Origin: Sphingomonas sp. J315
GTDB taxonomy: Bacteria; Pseudomonadota; Alphaproteobacteria; Sphingomonadales; Sphingomonadaceae
Assembly (NCBI RefSeq): GCF_024666595.1
Contig: NZ_CP088296.1
Location: forward strand, 2,718,501-2,782,500
Reading direction: 5' to 3'
Length of the DNA: 64,000 bases
Shown here: piece after piece, positions 48,634-57,468 of the stretch
How the letters are laid out: each line of letters starts with the position of its first letter
Numbering within the stretch: the first letter of the stretch is position 1
Notes under the pieces: generated by a model
The model's database searches: none
What the model saw: only the letters and a program-made list of their open reading frames with translations
Told to the model about the DNA's origin: nothing
Made by a program: the position numbers and the translations under genes

Positions 48634-49986
48634 CTACCGCCCCGGCAGCGTGATCGTCGCGCACAGCCCGCCGCCCTCGCGATTGGCCAGCGTGATGTCG
48701 CCCCCCGCCTCGCGCACGATCGCGCGCGCCAGCGTCAGGCCGAGGCCAACCCCGCCAGTCGTGCGGTTGCGCGACGGGTCGAGCCGGGTGAAGGGATCGA
48801 ACACCGCCGCGATCTGCTCTTCCGGAATGCCGGGGCCGCGGTCGCCCACCTCGATCCGCACGCCGCTCGCGTCCTGGATCAGTTTCACCTCCGCGCCGCC
48901 GCCATATTTGACCGCATTCTCGATCAGGTTGCGCACCGCGCGCCGCATCAGCGACGGACGGATGCGACGGATCAGCCGGTGGCCGTCTTCATACTCGACC
49001 GGCGCACCCAGATCGCGGAAATCGTCGACGACCGCGTCGATCAGTGCCGACAGGTCGGTCTCGGTCGGCGGCTCGCTCGGTCGGCCCAGCCGCGCCAGCG
49101 ACAAGATGTCGTCCAGCGTGCGGTTCATCTCGTCGATCGTGTCCGCCATCCGCGCGCGGTCTTCCTCGTCCTCCACCGACTCGATTCGCACCCGCAGCGC
49201 CGCCAGCGGGGTGCGCAGATCATGCCCGATCGCGCCGAGCATCTGGTCCTTTTCGTCCAGCATCGCAGTCACGCGGTCGCGCATCAGATTATACGCCGCG
49301 ATCACCGCACGAACGTCGCCCGGTCCGCGTTCCTCGATCGGATCTCCCGGGGAGGCGGGATGAAACTCGCGCGCCGAAACGGCCAGGGAGCGCAGTGGTC
49401 GCGCGACGCGATGCCCGACCCACAGTACCGGCACCAGCACCACGGCATAGATGATCAGCGTCTGCAGGATCAGCCGCCAGATGATGTCGCCATCGCTGCG
49501 CGGCCAGGCCGATGTCAGCACCAGCCAGCCCTTGCCGGGCAGTTCGACCGCGACTATCAGCTCGCCGCCCAGCCGCTTCATCCGCTCGGCGCGCAGCGCG
49601 TTCATCCGTGCAAAGCGCGGGTCGGTCGCCGACAATCTGCGCACCCCGGTGACGATCTGTCCGACCGGAATCCCCGCCTCGGCCAGCGACAGTCGGATGC
49701 CTTCCTCGACCTCGGGCTTGCTGCGCAGTCCGGGCGGGATCGGGTTGCTCGGCTCGATCCGCAGCCGCGCGCGCCGTCCGTCGGGATGGTCGCGGAAGCG
49801 GCCGTCGCGGATGCGTTCGGCGGCATCGACCACGCGCGTGATGGCCGGCGCGGTAACCTGTTCGAAGCGCAGCGAGCGCCGCTCGCGCAGGATCAGGCCG
49901 AAGTTGATCGCCTGCGCCACGAACAGCGCGAGCGCAACCAGCAATGCGATCTGGCCGGTCAGGCTGCTGGGAACGAACCTTCTCAC
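48634..49986 (-). CDS. Sensor histidine kinase (EnvZ-like architecture)
   Basis: 450 residues. TM1 (GQIALLVALALFVAQAINFGL), a periplasmic domain of about 130 residues, TM2 (IIYAVVLVPVLWVGHRVA), HAMP, HisKA (AIGHDLRTPLAALRVRI) and HATPase with NLIENAVKYG, DRGPGIPEEQIAAVFDPF and GGVGLGLTLARAI. The GTG start at 49986 gives a GTGA overlap with the response regulator stop; an upstream in-frame ATG at 50028 would overlap more. The signal is unknown. Confidence 0.88.
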   Translation of the reverse strand: MRRFVPSSLTGQIALLVALALFVAQAINFGLILRERRSLRFEQVTAPAITRVVDAAERIRDGRFRDHPDGRRARLRIEPSNPIPPGLRSKPEVEEGIRLSLAEAGIPVGQIVTGVRRLSATDPRFARMNALRAERMKRLGGELIVAVELPGKGWLVLTSAWPRSDGDIIWRLILQTLIIYAVVLVPVLWVGHRVARPLRSLAVSAREFHPASPGDPIEERGPGDVRAVIAAYNLMRDRVTAMLDEKDQMLGAIGHDLRTPLAALRVRIESVEDEEDRARMADTIDEMNRTLDDILSLARLGRPSEPPTETDLSALIDAVVDDFRDLGAPVEYEDGHRLIRRIRPSLMRRAVRNLIENAVKYGGGAEVKLIQDASGVRIEVGDRGPGIPEEQIAAVFDPFTRLDPSRNRTTGGVGLGLTLARAIVREAGGDITLANREGGGLCATITLPGR

Positions 49987-50705
49987 AGCTTGGTAACGTC
50001 GCTCGCCAGCGTGTAGCCGCCGCCCCACACCGTCTTGATCAGCGTCGGGTTCTTGGCATCGGGCTCGATCTTCTTGCGCAACCGGCTGACCTGATTGTCG
50101 ATGGCACGGTCGAACGCCGCCGCCTCGCGCCCTTGCGTCAGGTCGAGCAGCTGATCGCGGGTCAGCACCGCGCGCGGGCGCATCACCAGTGCCAGCAACA
50201 GGCTGTATTCGCCGGTCGACAACGGCACCGAAACGCCGTCGCGATCGACCAAAGCGCGCTCGCCGGTCTTCAGCACCCAGCCCGAAAAGGCGTAGCTGCC
50301 GGTTTCCGGCGCGGACAGGCGCGTGCCGCCAGCCTGCATCCGGCGCAGCACCACTTTGATCCGCGCCGCCAGCTCGCGCGGGGAAAAGGGCTTCACGACA
50401 TAATCGTCGGCACCCATCTCAAGGCCCACGATGCGGTCGGTCTCCTCGCTCTTTGCCGTCAGCAGGATCACCGGAACCTCGCTGGTCGCACGGATATGGC
50501 GGCACAGGCTCAGCCCATCCTCGCCCGGCATCATGATATCGAGCACGACCAGGTCGATCGCATAGGCCGACAGCCGCGTCCGCGCCGCCTCGGCATCGCC
50601 GACCTGGGTCACGCGAAACCCCTGTTTGGTCAGATATTGCGCCAGCGGCTCACGGATCGAGCGCTCGTCATCGACGAGCAGCAAATGCGGGGTCTCGTTG
50701 GTCAT
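49983..50705 (-). CDS. OmpR-family response regulator
   Basis: 240 residues. Receiver with DDE (12-14), phospho-acceptor D56 in VVLDIMMPGEDG, T in LLTAKSEETD and K in VKPFSPREL, then an OmpR/PhoB winged helix (TRDQLLDLTQGREAAAFDRA, DNQVSRLRKKIE, WGGGYTLA). ATG 50705 is used; the longer frame upstream is not coding-like. Its stop overlaps the kinase start by 4 bp, and the EF-hand gene ends 83 bp upstream on the same strand. Confidence 0.92.
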   Translation of the reverse strand: MTNETPHLLLVDDERSIREPLAQYLTKQGFRVTQVGDAEAARTRLSAYAIDLVVLDIMMPGEDGLSLCRHIRATSEVPVILLTAKSEETDRIVGLEMGADDYVVKPFSPRELAARIKVVLRRMQAGGTRLSAPETGSYAFSGWVLKTGERALVDRDGVSVPLSTGEYSLLLALVMRPRAVLTRDQLLDLTQGREAAAFDRAIDNQVSRLRKKIEPDAKNPTLIKTVWGGGYTLASDVTKL

Positions 50706-50788
50706 CTCGCTTTGGTTAGCAGATTCCACCCGCTCGGGAAGTGCCGGGCGGGCACGGAGGAGGTCGTCAAACCCGCCCGGCATCGCCG

Positions 50789-51511
50789 TCACTCGCCCTG
50801 GGGGGAAGGCGGTGGCGGCGGCGTGTGACCGCGGTGCGCGCGCATCTTCTTCATCGCGTCGCGCGCCTTGTCGCGCTGCGCCTTCATCTCGGCGGCATCG
50901 ATCTTGCCGTCGCTATTGGTGTCGAGCTTGGCAAAGCGCTGCGCCGACTGGGCGTCGAACTCGGCCTTGCTGATCGCGCCGTCCTTGTTGGTGTCGGCCA
51001 TCATCATGCCCGCACCACCACCACGACCGTCGCGCATCGCCTTGGCTTTGCCGCCACGGCCTTCACCGCGCTTGCCCCAGCCCTTGCGGGCTTCGCCCGC
51101 CTCGACCATGCCGTCCTTGTCGGCGTCCATCCGGACAAAGCGCGCCTCGGCCATGGCGCGGTGTTCGGCCTTGCTGATCAGTCCATCGCCATTGGTGTCG
51201 ACGCGCGCCAGCATTCGGCCACCAATCGCGGTACCGCCACGACGTGCGCCGGGCACAAAGTCCTGCAGTTCGCCGCCCTTGCGCTCCGCCATCGCCTTGC
51301 GCGCGGCTTCGGCACCCGCCTTGCGCTCTTCGGCGCTCAGCTGGCCGTCCTTGTTGGTGTCGAGCCGGTCGAACCGCGCATCGGCGCGGGCGAGCATTTC
51401 GGCCTTCGAAATCGGTTGCTTGGGTGCGGTCGGGGCCTGCGTCTGCATGGCAATTGCGGCACCCGCAGTCAGCATCGCGCCGATTGCCGCCGTGGTGAGA
51501 AACGTCTTCAT
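50789..51511 (-). CDS. Exported five-EF-hand calcium-binding protein
   Basis: A 240-residue protein with a signal peptide (MKTFLTTAAIGAMLTAGAAI). Five EF-hand loops are visible: DTNKDGQLSAEE, DTNGDGLISKAE, DADKDGMVEAGE, DTNKDGAISKAE and DTNSDGKIDAAE. A glycine/arginine-rich low-complexity segment separates the third and fourth, and the tail is proline-rich. It is a likely periplasmic calcium sensor or buffer. It lies 83 bp upstream of the response regulator, so it may belong to the same regulon. Confidence 0.9.
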   Translation of the reverse strand: MKTFLTTAAIGAMLTAGAAIAMQTQAPTAPKQPISKAEMLARADARFDRLDTNKDGQLSAEERKAGAEAARKAMAERKGGELQDFVPGARRGGTAIGGRMLARVDTNGDGLISKAEHRAMAEARFVRMDADKDGMVEAGEARKGWGKRGEGRGGKAKAMRDGRGGGAGMMMADTNKDGAISKAEFDAQSAQRFAKLDTNSDGKIDAAEMKAQRDKARDAMKKMRAHRGHTPPPPPSPQGE

Positions 51512-51583
51512 AAGGGCTCCTGTCACACGCGGCAGGGGGCGCCGCAGTGATGCCCTTCTGAACCCCGCCTGTCGCAGCCATTT

Positions 51584-51596
51584 GTCAGCGTGACAG
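51584..51596. promoter_or_regulatory. TGTCA-GCG-TGACA inverted repeat upstream of the EF-hand gene
   Basis: A perfect 5-bp inverted repeat with a 3-bp spacer, 72 bp before the EF-hand start on the minus strand, in the only promoter-sized gap of the EF-hand/two-component group. A candidate operator; the binding factor is unknown. Confidence 0.4.
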
Positions 51597-51627
51597 GAGT
51601 TTGTCGCAAATTGTGTCGGAGTCAGAA

Positions 51628-51759
51628 AATCCTCCCCGGAACGGGGAGGGGGACCGCCGCCGAAGGCGGTGGTGGAGGGGCCCGAGGCAACGGAATCCGG
51701 TGCCTCGGGCCCCCTCCGTCAGCGCTGCGCGCTGCCACCTCCCCGTTCCGGGGAGGATT
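51628..51759. repeat. 132-bp nested inverted repeat
   Basis: The outer arms 51628-51649 and 51738-51759 are perfect reverse complements (22 bp). Inside, 51674-51717 forms a second palindrome (GGAGGGGCCCGAGGC and its complement). It lies between the thioesterase gene and the EF-hand gene, both read on the minus strand. The doublet layout is REPIN-like, with no coding capacity. Confidence 0.8.
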
Positions 51760-51767
51760 GGCGTGCC

Positions 51768-52538
51768 TCACCCGAAAATCGCCACGCCCTGCATCCCCTC
51801 GGCCACCAGCGTCCCGTCCGCAGCCCACATCCGCATCGTCTGGCTCGAATAGCCGCCGCGCGCGCTGTCGGTCTCCGCCTCCAGCAACCACCAGCCGTCC
51901 TGCGTCACCGGCGCAGGCCGAAGGATGTTGACCTGCCAGGTCAGCGACGACAGCGGCGTCATCTTCGCGAACAGCTTGAACGCCGCCGGCGGCAGCGCGT
52001 CGCCCAGCGCCATCAACTCGACCTCCGGGTCCAGCCCCGCCCGGTCGATCAGCCGCCCCCAGCGCAGCCATTGTGTCGGCCCCGATGCGCCCTTCAGGTC
52101 GAAGAAGTTGAAATTGCCGGTAAAAAACTCCTTCGGCCCCGTATAAAGCTCGGCATCTGCAGGCGGCGGCGCATGCGCCGCTCGCGCGGTCGCGTCATGG
52201 TCGATCGCCGACTCCATCCGCGCCATGAACACGAAGTTCGTCCGCAGCCCGAGACCCGCCTCGCTGCTGACATCCGCCTGGATGAATGCCGCGTTCCGGC
52301 CTCGCCGCAGCTTCGTGGCACTCACCGTCACCGGCCCTGCCAGCGGCCCCACAAACGCGACCTGCGCCGACCGCAGCGGCGGCAGGTCCGGTTCGACCTG
52401 CTTCGCCGCCGCCAGTGCCAGCGCCGACGACAGCCCGCCATAGGCGGTGCGCCCCTGCAGCCAGTTGGACGGTATTTCGGTCGTGAAACCGGTCTCGTTC
52501 CGCTGTGCCGATGTCAGCAACTCGATAAGCGACGTCAT
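51768..52538 (-). CDS. Acyl-CoA thioesterase family protein (double hot-dog)
   Basis: 256 residues with two hot-dog-like halves: N-terminal NWLQGRTAYGGLSSALALA and SAQVAFVGPLAGPVTVSA, C-terminal LSSLTWQVNILRPAPV and YSSQTMRMWAADGTLVAEG. This is the TesB-like arrangement that hydrolyses acyl-CoA. The stop is beside the palindrome and the start overlaps the acyl-CoA synthetase gene by 4 bp, so the two work in one transcript. Confidence 0.87.
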   Translation of the reverse strand: MTSLIELLTSAQRNETGFTTEIPSNWLQGRTAYGGLSSALALAAAKQVEPDLPPLRSAQVAFVGPLAGPVTVSATKLRRGRNAAFIQADVSSEAGLGLRTNFVFMARMESAIDHDATARAAHAPPPADAELYTGPKEFFTGNFNFFDLKGASGPTQWLRWGRLIDRAGLDPEVELMALGDALPPAAFKLFAKMTPLSSLTWQVNILRPAPVTQDGWWLLEAETDSARGGYSSQTMRMWAADGTLVAEGMQGVAIFG

Positions 52539-54076
52539 GCCGGACTCTTCTCCACATACAGGTCACGCAATTCGCGCTTCAGCACCTTGCCGATCACGCT
52601 GCGCGGCAGTTCATCGATCGCGATCAGGTCGGCCAGCCGCTGCGTCTTGCCGAGCGTCGCATTGACCGCTGCCAGTATCTCCCCAGCCGGGGTCGCATCG
52701 GCAGGGACGTAGAATCCCACCGGCGTCTCGCCCCAAGCCTCGGACGGCACACCCACCACCGCGCAATCGCGCACGCCGGGATGCTTGATCAACTCCGCCT
52801 CCAGATCGCTCGGATAGAGGTTGAACCCGCCCGAGATGATCAGGTCCTTCTTGCGGTCCATCAGGATCAGGAATCCGTCCGCGTCGAACCGCCCGACATC
52901 GCCATGCCGGATGAAGCGATTGCCTTCAGGACAAAACCACTCCGCCTCCGACGTCGCCTGTTTGCGCCCGTGATAGCCCGACATCATCGCCCCGCTGCGC
53001 CCGACCACCTCGCCCATCTCGCCCTGAGCGACCTCGCGGCCCTCCTCGTCGATCAGGCGGATGTCGTGCCCCGGCGCGGGCTGGCCCACCGTGTGCAGCT
53101 TGTCGGGATGCGCACTCGCATTGAGGATGCAGGTGCCACCCCCTTCGGTCATCCCGTAATATTCGACCAGCAGCCCCGGCCAGCGCGCCACCACATCGGC
53201 CTTGAGCGCGGCGGAGAAGGGCGCGCTGGTACAGGTCTTCAACCGAAAGCTCGACAGGTCGAAGATATCGAAATCGGTCAGCGCCATGATCCGCTGATAC
53301 TGCACCGGCACCAGCATCGCATGCGTGCCGCGATGCCGCTCCGCCGCCTCCAGAAAGCCGCGCGCGTCGAACTTGCCGAGTAGCACCGCCGTTCCGCCCC
53401 AGGCGAGCGTCGGGATAAAGCTCACCAAAGTCGTGTTCGAATAGAGCGGCGTCGCGATCATCGTCACCGCATCGGCAAAGCCCGCCGCATCGCCCCGCGC
53501 GATATGTGCCCAGCGCATCGCATGCGGCTGGACGATCCCCTTGGGCGTCCCGGTGGTCCCGCTCGAATAGATGATGTTGAACGGATCCTCGGGCCGCAGC
53601 GCGACGGGGGAGGGCGACCCCGCGCCCTCCAGCCACGCGTCCAGCGCCAGACCCGCATCGCTCGCATCCAGCGCAACCCGGCGCGCCGCCACCGCACGCT
53701 CGCCCAATGTCGCCGCGGCATCGGCATCGAGGAACACCACGCCAGCGCCGCTGTCCGCGATCATCGCCGCCATCTGCTCGCCGGTCGAGGACGGCGCGAT
53801 CGGCGCCGGCGCCCCGCCCGCGCGGATCGCGCCCAGAAACACTGCCGCATAGTCGACGCTCATCGCCCCGACGATTGCCACCGCCTGCCCGCGCGCCAGC
53901 CCGTCGCGCTGCAACGCCGCCGCGACCCGGTCCATCCGCGCATCGAGCTGCCCATAGCTCAGCGAATCGTCGCCATGCACCACCGCCGGCTTGTCCCCGC
54001 GCTCGCGCGCATGGGCGGCGATCAGGTCGGGGACGGTGCCAAAGGACTGGTCCAGGATCGCGCGCGCCGTCTGCAT
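52535..54076 (-). CDS. Acyl-CoA synthetase, class I adenylate-forming
   Basis: A 513-residue AMP-binding enzyme. The P-loop motif is YSSGTTGTPKG near residue 170, with EYYGMTEGGGTCIL, the hinge VGRFDADGFLILMDRKKDLI and the C-terminal catalytic lysine in SVIGKVLKRELRD. It activates a carboxylic acid as an acyl-CoA; chain length or substrate cannot be read. It is coupled with the thioesterase gene and divergent from a GST. Confidence 0.92.
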   Translation of the reverse strand: MQTARAILDQSFGTVPDLIAAHARERGDKPAVVHGDDSLSYGQLDARMDRVAAALQRDGLARGQAVAIVGAMSVDYAAVFLGAIRAGGAPAPIAPSSTGEQMAAMIADSGAGVVFLDADAAATLGERAVAARRVALDASDAGLALDAWLEGAGSPSPVALRPEDPFNIIYSSGTTGTPKGIVQPHAMRWAHIARGDAAGFADAVTMIATPLYSNTTLVSFIPTLAWGGTAVLLGKFDARGFLEAAERHRGTHAMLVPVQYQRIMALTDFDIFDLSSFRLKTCTSAPFSAALKADVVARWPGLLVEYYGMTEGGGTCILNASAHPDKLHTVGQPAPGHDIRLIDEEGREVAQGEMGEVVGRSGAMMSGYHGRKQATSEAEWFCPEGNRFIRHGDVGRFDADGFLILMDRKKDLIISGGFNLYPSDLEAELIKHPGVRDCAVVGVPSEAWGETPVGFYVPADATPAGEILAAVNATLGKTQRLADLIAIDELPRSVIGKVLKRELRDLYVEKSPA

Positions 54077-54162
54077 TCTCTCTCCTCTATTCGTTTCGAT
54101 AGCTATGCGAAACCGCCATCCGCTGCCATACGTGATCTTCTAAAAACGATCTGGAGAGGGTA

Positions 54163-54777
54163 ATGATCTTCTACGATTCGGCGATGCCCGCCCCCAACCC
54201 GCGCCGCGTGCGCATCTTTGCCGCAGAGAAGGGGATCGACCTGCCGCGACAGGACGTGTCGATCCTGAAGGGAGAGCACAAGAGCGACGAATTCAAGGCG
54301 ATCAACCCGCTCGGCCAGACCCCGGCGCTCAAGCTCGACGACGGAACCTGCCTCTCCGAAAGCGTAGCGATCTGCCGCTATCTCGAGGCGTTGCATCCCG
54401 AACCCCCGCTGTTCGGCACGACCCCGACCGAAATCGCGCAGATCGAAATGTGGAGCCGCCGCGTCGAGCTGCGCCTGATGGTCCCGACCGGCATGATCTG
54501 GATCCACACCCACCCCTTCACCGCGCGCGTCGTGCCGCACCAGTATAAGGACTTCGGCGAGAGCAACCGCCCGCTCGTCGCCCGCGCCCATGCTCTGTTC
54601 GACGCCGCGCTCGGCGAAACCCCGTATCTCGCGGGCGAGCGTTACACGATGGCCGACATCCTCCTCCTCACCACCATCGATTTCGGCACCTTCATCGGCC
54701 TGACCATCGCCGAGGAACATGCTCGCCTCAACGACTGGCACCGCCGCGTCACCGCGCGACCGAGTAGCGCGGCCTGA
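54163..54777 (+). CDS. Glutathione S-transferase
   Basis: A 204-residue GST. The thioredoxin-like N-terminal domain (MIFYDSAMPAPNPRRVRIFA, NPLGQTPALKLDDGTCLSES) is followed by a helical C-terminal domain with YTMADILLLTTIDF. The N-terminal active residue is probably S6 or N12. GGAGAGGG precedes the ATG. It is divergent from the acyl-CoA synthetase. Confidence 0.9.
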   Translation: MIFYDSAMPAPNPRRVRIFAAEKGIDLPRQDVSILKGEHKSDEFKAINPLGQTPALKLDDGTCLSESVAICRYLEALHPEPPLFGTTPTEIAQIEMWSRRVELRLMVPTGMIWIHTHPFTARVVPHQYKDFGESNRPLVARAHALFDAALGETPYLAGERYTMADILLLTTIDFGTFIGLTIAEEHARLNDWHRRVTARPSSAA

Positions 54778-54792
54778 TCGGCGACAGGCGCG

Positions 54793-55284
54793 CTATGTCA
54801 CCTTCAATTTGTACAGCCGCATTCCTGCCAGGCAGGACGGGGCCGTGCATTTCCACATCGTCAGCGTCAGGCGACCCTTCTCATGCTGCGCGGTGAAATC
54901 GATCGAAACCTCGGCTCCCGCACCTTCGTCGCTGCTGCCATAGATTGCTTGGCCGCTGCCCGATGCCGGAGGACCGCTGGCGATGATGGCGATTTCGTCG
55001 CATCCCGTGCCGCACCTGCCTATCAACCGGTATTTCGCGCCGGGTTCAAAGGCGACCGCCATGTCGATATCGGCTTCGCCCGCCACTGCGCGGACGACAT
55101 CGCTAAAGGCAGGGTCGGGCGCATAGCCGGCTTGCGTCGCGTCTGCAGCGACGAGCGCGGCCCTGATATCGGCTTCGGAGGTCGTTGCAGCCGCCTGGGT
55201 GTCGTTGCCGCCGTCGCCGCCTGGTCCGCACGCGGCCAGGATCAATGCCGGGGTGATCGCCGTCCAGATTCCGTGTCGCATCAT
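54793..55284 (-). CDS. Hypothetical lipoprotein
   Basis: A 163-residue protein with a lipoprotein signal (MMRHGIWTAITPALILAAC, lipobox LILAAC). The mature part is acidic and contains two short Cys pairs, CGTGC and CTAPSC, which could form disulfides. There is no known domain. It is convergent with the GST gene. Confidence 0.72.
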   Translation of the reverse strand: MMRHGIWTAITPALILAACGPGGDGGNDTQAAATTSEADIRAALVAADATQAGYAPDPAFSDVVRAVAGEADIDMAVAFEPGAKYRLIGRCGTGCDEIAIIASGPPASGSGQAIYGSSDEGAGAEVSIDFTAQHEKGRLTLTMWKCTAPSCLAGMRLYKLKVT

Positions 55285-55411
55285 TGCATCCCCTCTCGAA
55301 AACAGGTGACCATTGCGCGGGTGTCATGATCTCACGGGTTGGGCGATTGAGCCAGCAAAGTTGTAATCCGCCAGAATGGGTTTCACCTCGCTGTCAGGAG
55401 AAAGCGGAAGA

Positions 55412-56206
55412 ATGACTGAAACGATGCATGGCATGGCGGCGATCGTCACAGGTGGCGGCACCGGCATTGGTGCTGCGGTAGTGCGGCGGCTGGCCGAGCG
55501 CGGCGTGCGCTGCGTGATCAACTACGCCAACAGCCGCGACGCGGCCGAGGCGCTGGCGGCGGAGGTCGGCAACGGATCGATCGCGGTCCAGGCCGATATC
55601 GCCGACGACGCCCAGTGCCGCGCGCTCGCTGCTGCGGCGACGGAGGCGTTCGGCCGCATCGACCTGCTCGTCAACAATGCCGGCAAGACCAAATTCGCCA
55701 ATCACGAAGACCTTGAGGCGCTGTCGGCGGACGATTTCCTCGACATCTACCGCCTCAACACCGTGGCCCCGTTCCAGATGATCCGCGCCTGCGCTCCGGC
55801 GATGCGTGAAGGCCCGGCCAGCGCCGTGGTCAACATCGCATCGGTCGCCGGTGTGTTCGGCAACGGCTCCTCGGTCGCCTATGCCGCGTCAAAGGGCGCG
55901 CTGGCGACGATGACCAAGAGTCTCGCCCGCGTCCTCGCCCCCGCGATCCGCGTCAACGCCGTCGCGCCCGGCTATGTCGGCACCGGCTGGTTCAGCGAGC
56001 GCATGACGGCCGAAGCGTTCGAGAAGTTCGAGGCCTTCATCGCCGGCCAGACCCCGATGCAAATGGCCGCCCACGCCGAAGACATCGCCGGCCCGATCGT
56101 CAACCTGCTCGACCCCGCCAGTCGTGTCATTACCGGCGAAGTGATCCTGCTCGACGCGGGCGCGCATCTCGACATCGGCCTGTCGCGCAGGCCGGGGAAA
56201 GGCTAG
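55412..56206 (+). CDS. Short-chain dehydrogenase/reductase
   Basis: A 264-residue SDR oxidoreductase. The cofactor loop is TGGGTGIGAAVV, then NNAGKTKF, and the catalytic S, Y and K are in NIASVAG and VAYAASKGAL. The end (GEVILLDAGAHLDIG) is family-typical. ATG 55412 is the likely start; the next ATG four codons on is also possible. The substrate is unknown. It neighbours GST and hydrophobic-substrate genes. Confidence 0.87.
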   Translation: MTETMHGMAAIVTGGGTGIGAAVVRRLAERGVRCVINYANSRDAAEALAAEVGNGSIAVQADIADDAQCRALAAAATEAFGRIDLLVNNAGKTKFANHEDLEALSADDFLDIYRLNTVAPFQMIRACAPAMREGPASAVVNIASVAGVFGNGSSVAYAASKGALATMTKSLARVLAPAIRVNAVAPGYVGTGWFSERMTAEAFEKFEAFIAGQTPMQMAAHAEDIAGPIVNLLDPASRVITGEVILLDAGAHLDIGLSRRPGKG

Positions 56207-56285
56207 GGGCGACCGTTCGAGCGCATCGTTAGCCCTGTTCCGCGCGACCGCGATCTGCCAGTCCCACGCACAGTGGAGGCGATGA

Positions 56286-56543
56286 ATGGCCGATGATTAT
56301 GAGCGGGGCAGGCGCGACGGCCTGCGCCTCGCCCTTGCGATACTGGCGACCGAGGAAGCGAAATGGTCGCCGTTACTGGGCAAAAGCAGCGCATGGCGCA
56401 CCAATCTCGCGCGCGAGGTGCGGCACAAGACGTTCCAGGTGGCACAGACGCGGGTGCAAACGGCTCTGAATCGGCTGCGCCCCACCGACGACCGGACGGC
56501 CGCCAGCGAACTTGCCGACGCGATCGAAAAGGCCGGGCTATGA
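56286..56543 (+). CDS. Small hypothetical protein (85 aa)
   Basis: An 85-residue basic helical protein, MADDYERGRRDGLRLALAIL, with no membrane segment or signal. Its RGRRDGLRLALAILATEEAKW start recalls small uncharacterised sphingomonad proteins. No function can be assigned. It sits between the SDR gene and a palindromic repeat. Confidence 0.55.
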   Translation: MADDYERGRRDGLRLALAILATEEAKWSPLLGKSSAWRTNLAREVRHKTFQVAQTRVQTALNRLRPTDDRTAASELADAIEKAGL

Positions 56544-56573
56544 CAGGCCGGGGCAAGGCCGCTTCTTCTTCTT

Positions 56574-56699
56574 AGCCCTCTCCCGCTTGCGGGAGAGGGT
56601 TGGGTGAGGGTCTTCTCCTTCTTTCTCTTCTTCTTGCCCGCTCACCAGACAAAAAGAGGAAGACCCTCCCCAACCCCTCTCGCGAAGGCGGGAGGGGCT
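56574..56699. repeat. 126-bp inverted-repeat doublet, GGGAGGGGCT-type
   Basis: The arms 56574-56617 and 56659-56699 are reverse complements over about 40 bp with some mismatches, and the left arm itself folds (CCTCTCCCGCTTGCGGGAGA). It resembles the element at 48.5 kb (CCCTCCC hairpin, then TTGGG/GGGT), so both probably belong to one family. It lies between the 85-residue gene and the second GST. Confidence 0.75.
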
Positions 56700-56715
56700 G
56701 GTAAGAAGGATCGGC

Positions 56716-57420
56716 TCACCCCCGCGTCACCGCCGCAGTCTGCCCGAACAGCACCTTCTTCTGCTCGTCCGTCATCGCCGGAGTCCCCGGCCGCACCTCT
56801 TCACCCTTGGCATAGGCGCGCACCGTCGCGGGCCGCGCGGCCACCGCCTCGAACCAGCGCTTCACATGCGGGAAATCATCGAGATTCTGGCTCTGCGCTT
56901 CATACGGCACGATCCACGGATAGATTGCCATGTCGGCGATCGAATAGTCCTCGCCCCCGACGAACGGCTTGCCCGCCAGCTGCCGGTCGAGCACGCCGTA
57001 CAGCCGGTTGGTCTCGTCGATATAGCGCTTCTGCGCATAGGGGATCGGCTCTGGGGCGTAGCGGTTGAAATGGTGGTTCTGCCCTGCCATCGGGCCGAGC
57101 CCGCCCATCTGCCACATCAGCCACTGCATCTGCACGATCTTGTCGCGCTGCTCGGGGCCAAAGAACTTGCCGGTCTTGTTGGCGAGGTAGAGCAGGATCG
57201 CGCCACTCTCGAATACGCTGATCGGCTCGCCGCCATCGACCGGGTCATGGTCGACAATTGCCGGCATCCGGTTGTTGGGCGCGATCTTCAGGAAGTCGGG
57301 CTTGAACTGGTCGCCCTGGCCAATGTTCACCGCGTGGATCGTGTAGGGGAGGCCGGCCTCCTCCAGAAACATCGTGATCTTGTGGCCGTTCGGGGTGGGC
57401 CAGTAATGCAGGTCGATCAT
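56716..57420 (-). CDS. GST-family disulfide-bond oxidoreductase (YfcG-like)
   Basis: A 234-residue GST. Its start MIDLHYWPTPNGHKITMFLE, then KIAPNNRMPAIVDHDPVDGG and SGAILLYLANKTGKFF, matches the Nu-class GSTs such as YfcG, which carry no N-terminal active Cys but act on disulfides and peroxides. The C-terminal domain has YSIADMAIYPWIVPYE. A function in glutathione-dependent redox chemistry is inferred. Confidence 0.88.
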   Translation of the reverse strand: MIDLHYWPTPNGHKITMFLEEAGLPYTIHAVNIGQGDQFKPDFLKIAPNNRMPAIVDHDPVDGGEPISVFESGAILLYLANKTGKFFGPEQRDKIVQMQWLMWQMGGLGPMAGQNHHFNRYAPEPIPYAQKRYIDETNRLYGVLDRQLAGKPFVGGEDYSIADMAIYPWIVPYEAQSQNLDDFPHVKRWFEAVAARPATVRAYAKGEEVRPGTPAMTDEQKKVLFGQTAAVTRG

Positions 57421-57468
57421 GGGTGCGCGCTCCAGCGGGGGAGCCGCACAAATGGGGTCGAGCGTCGC

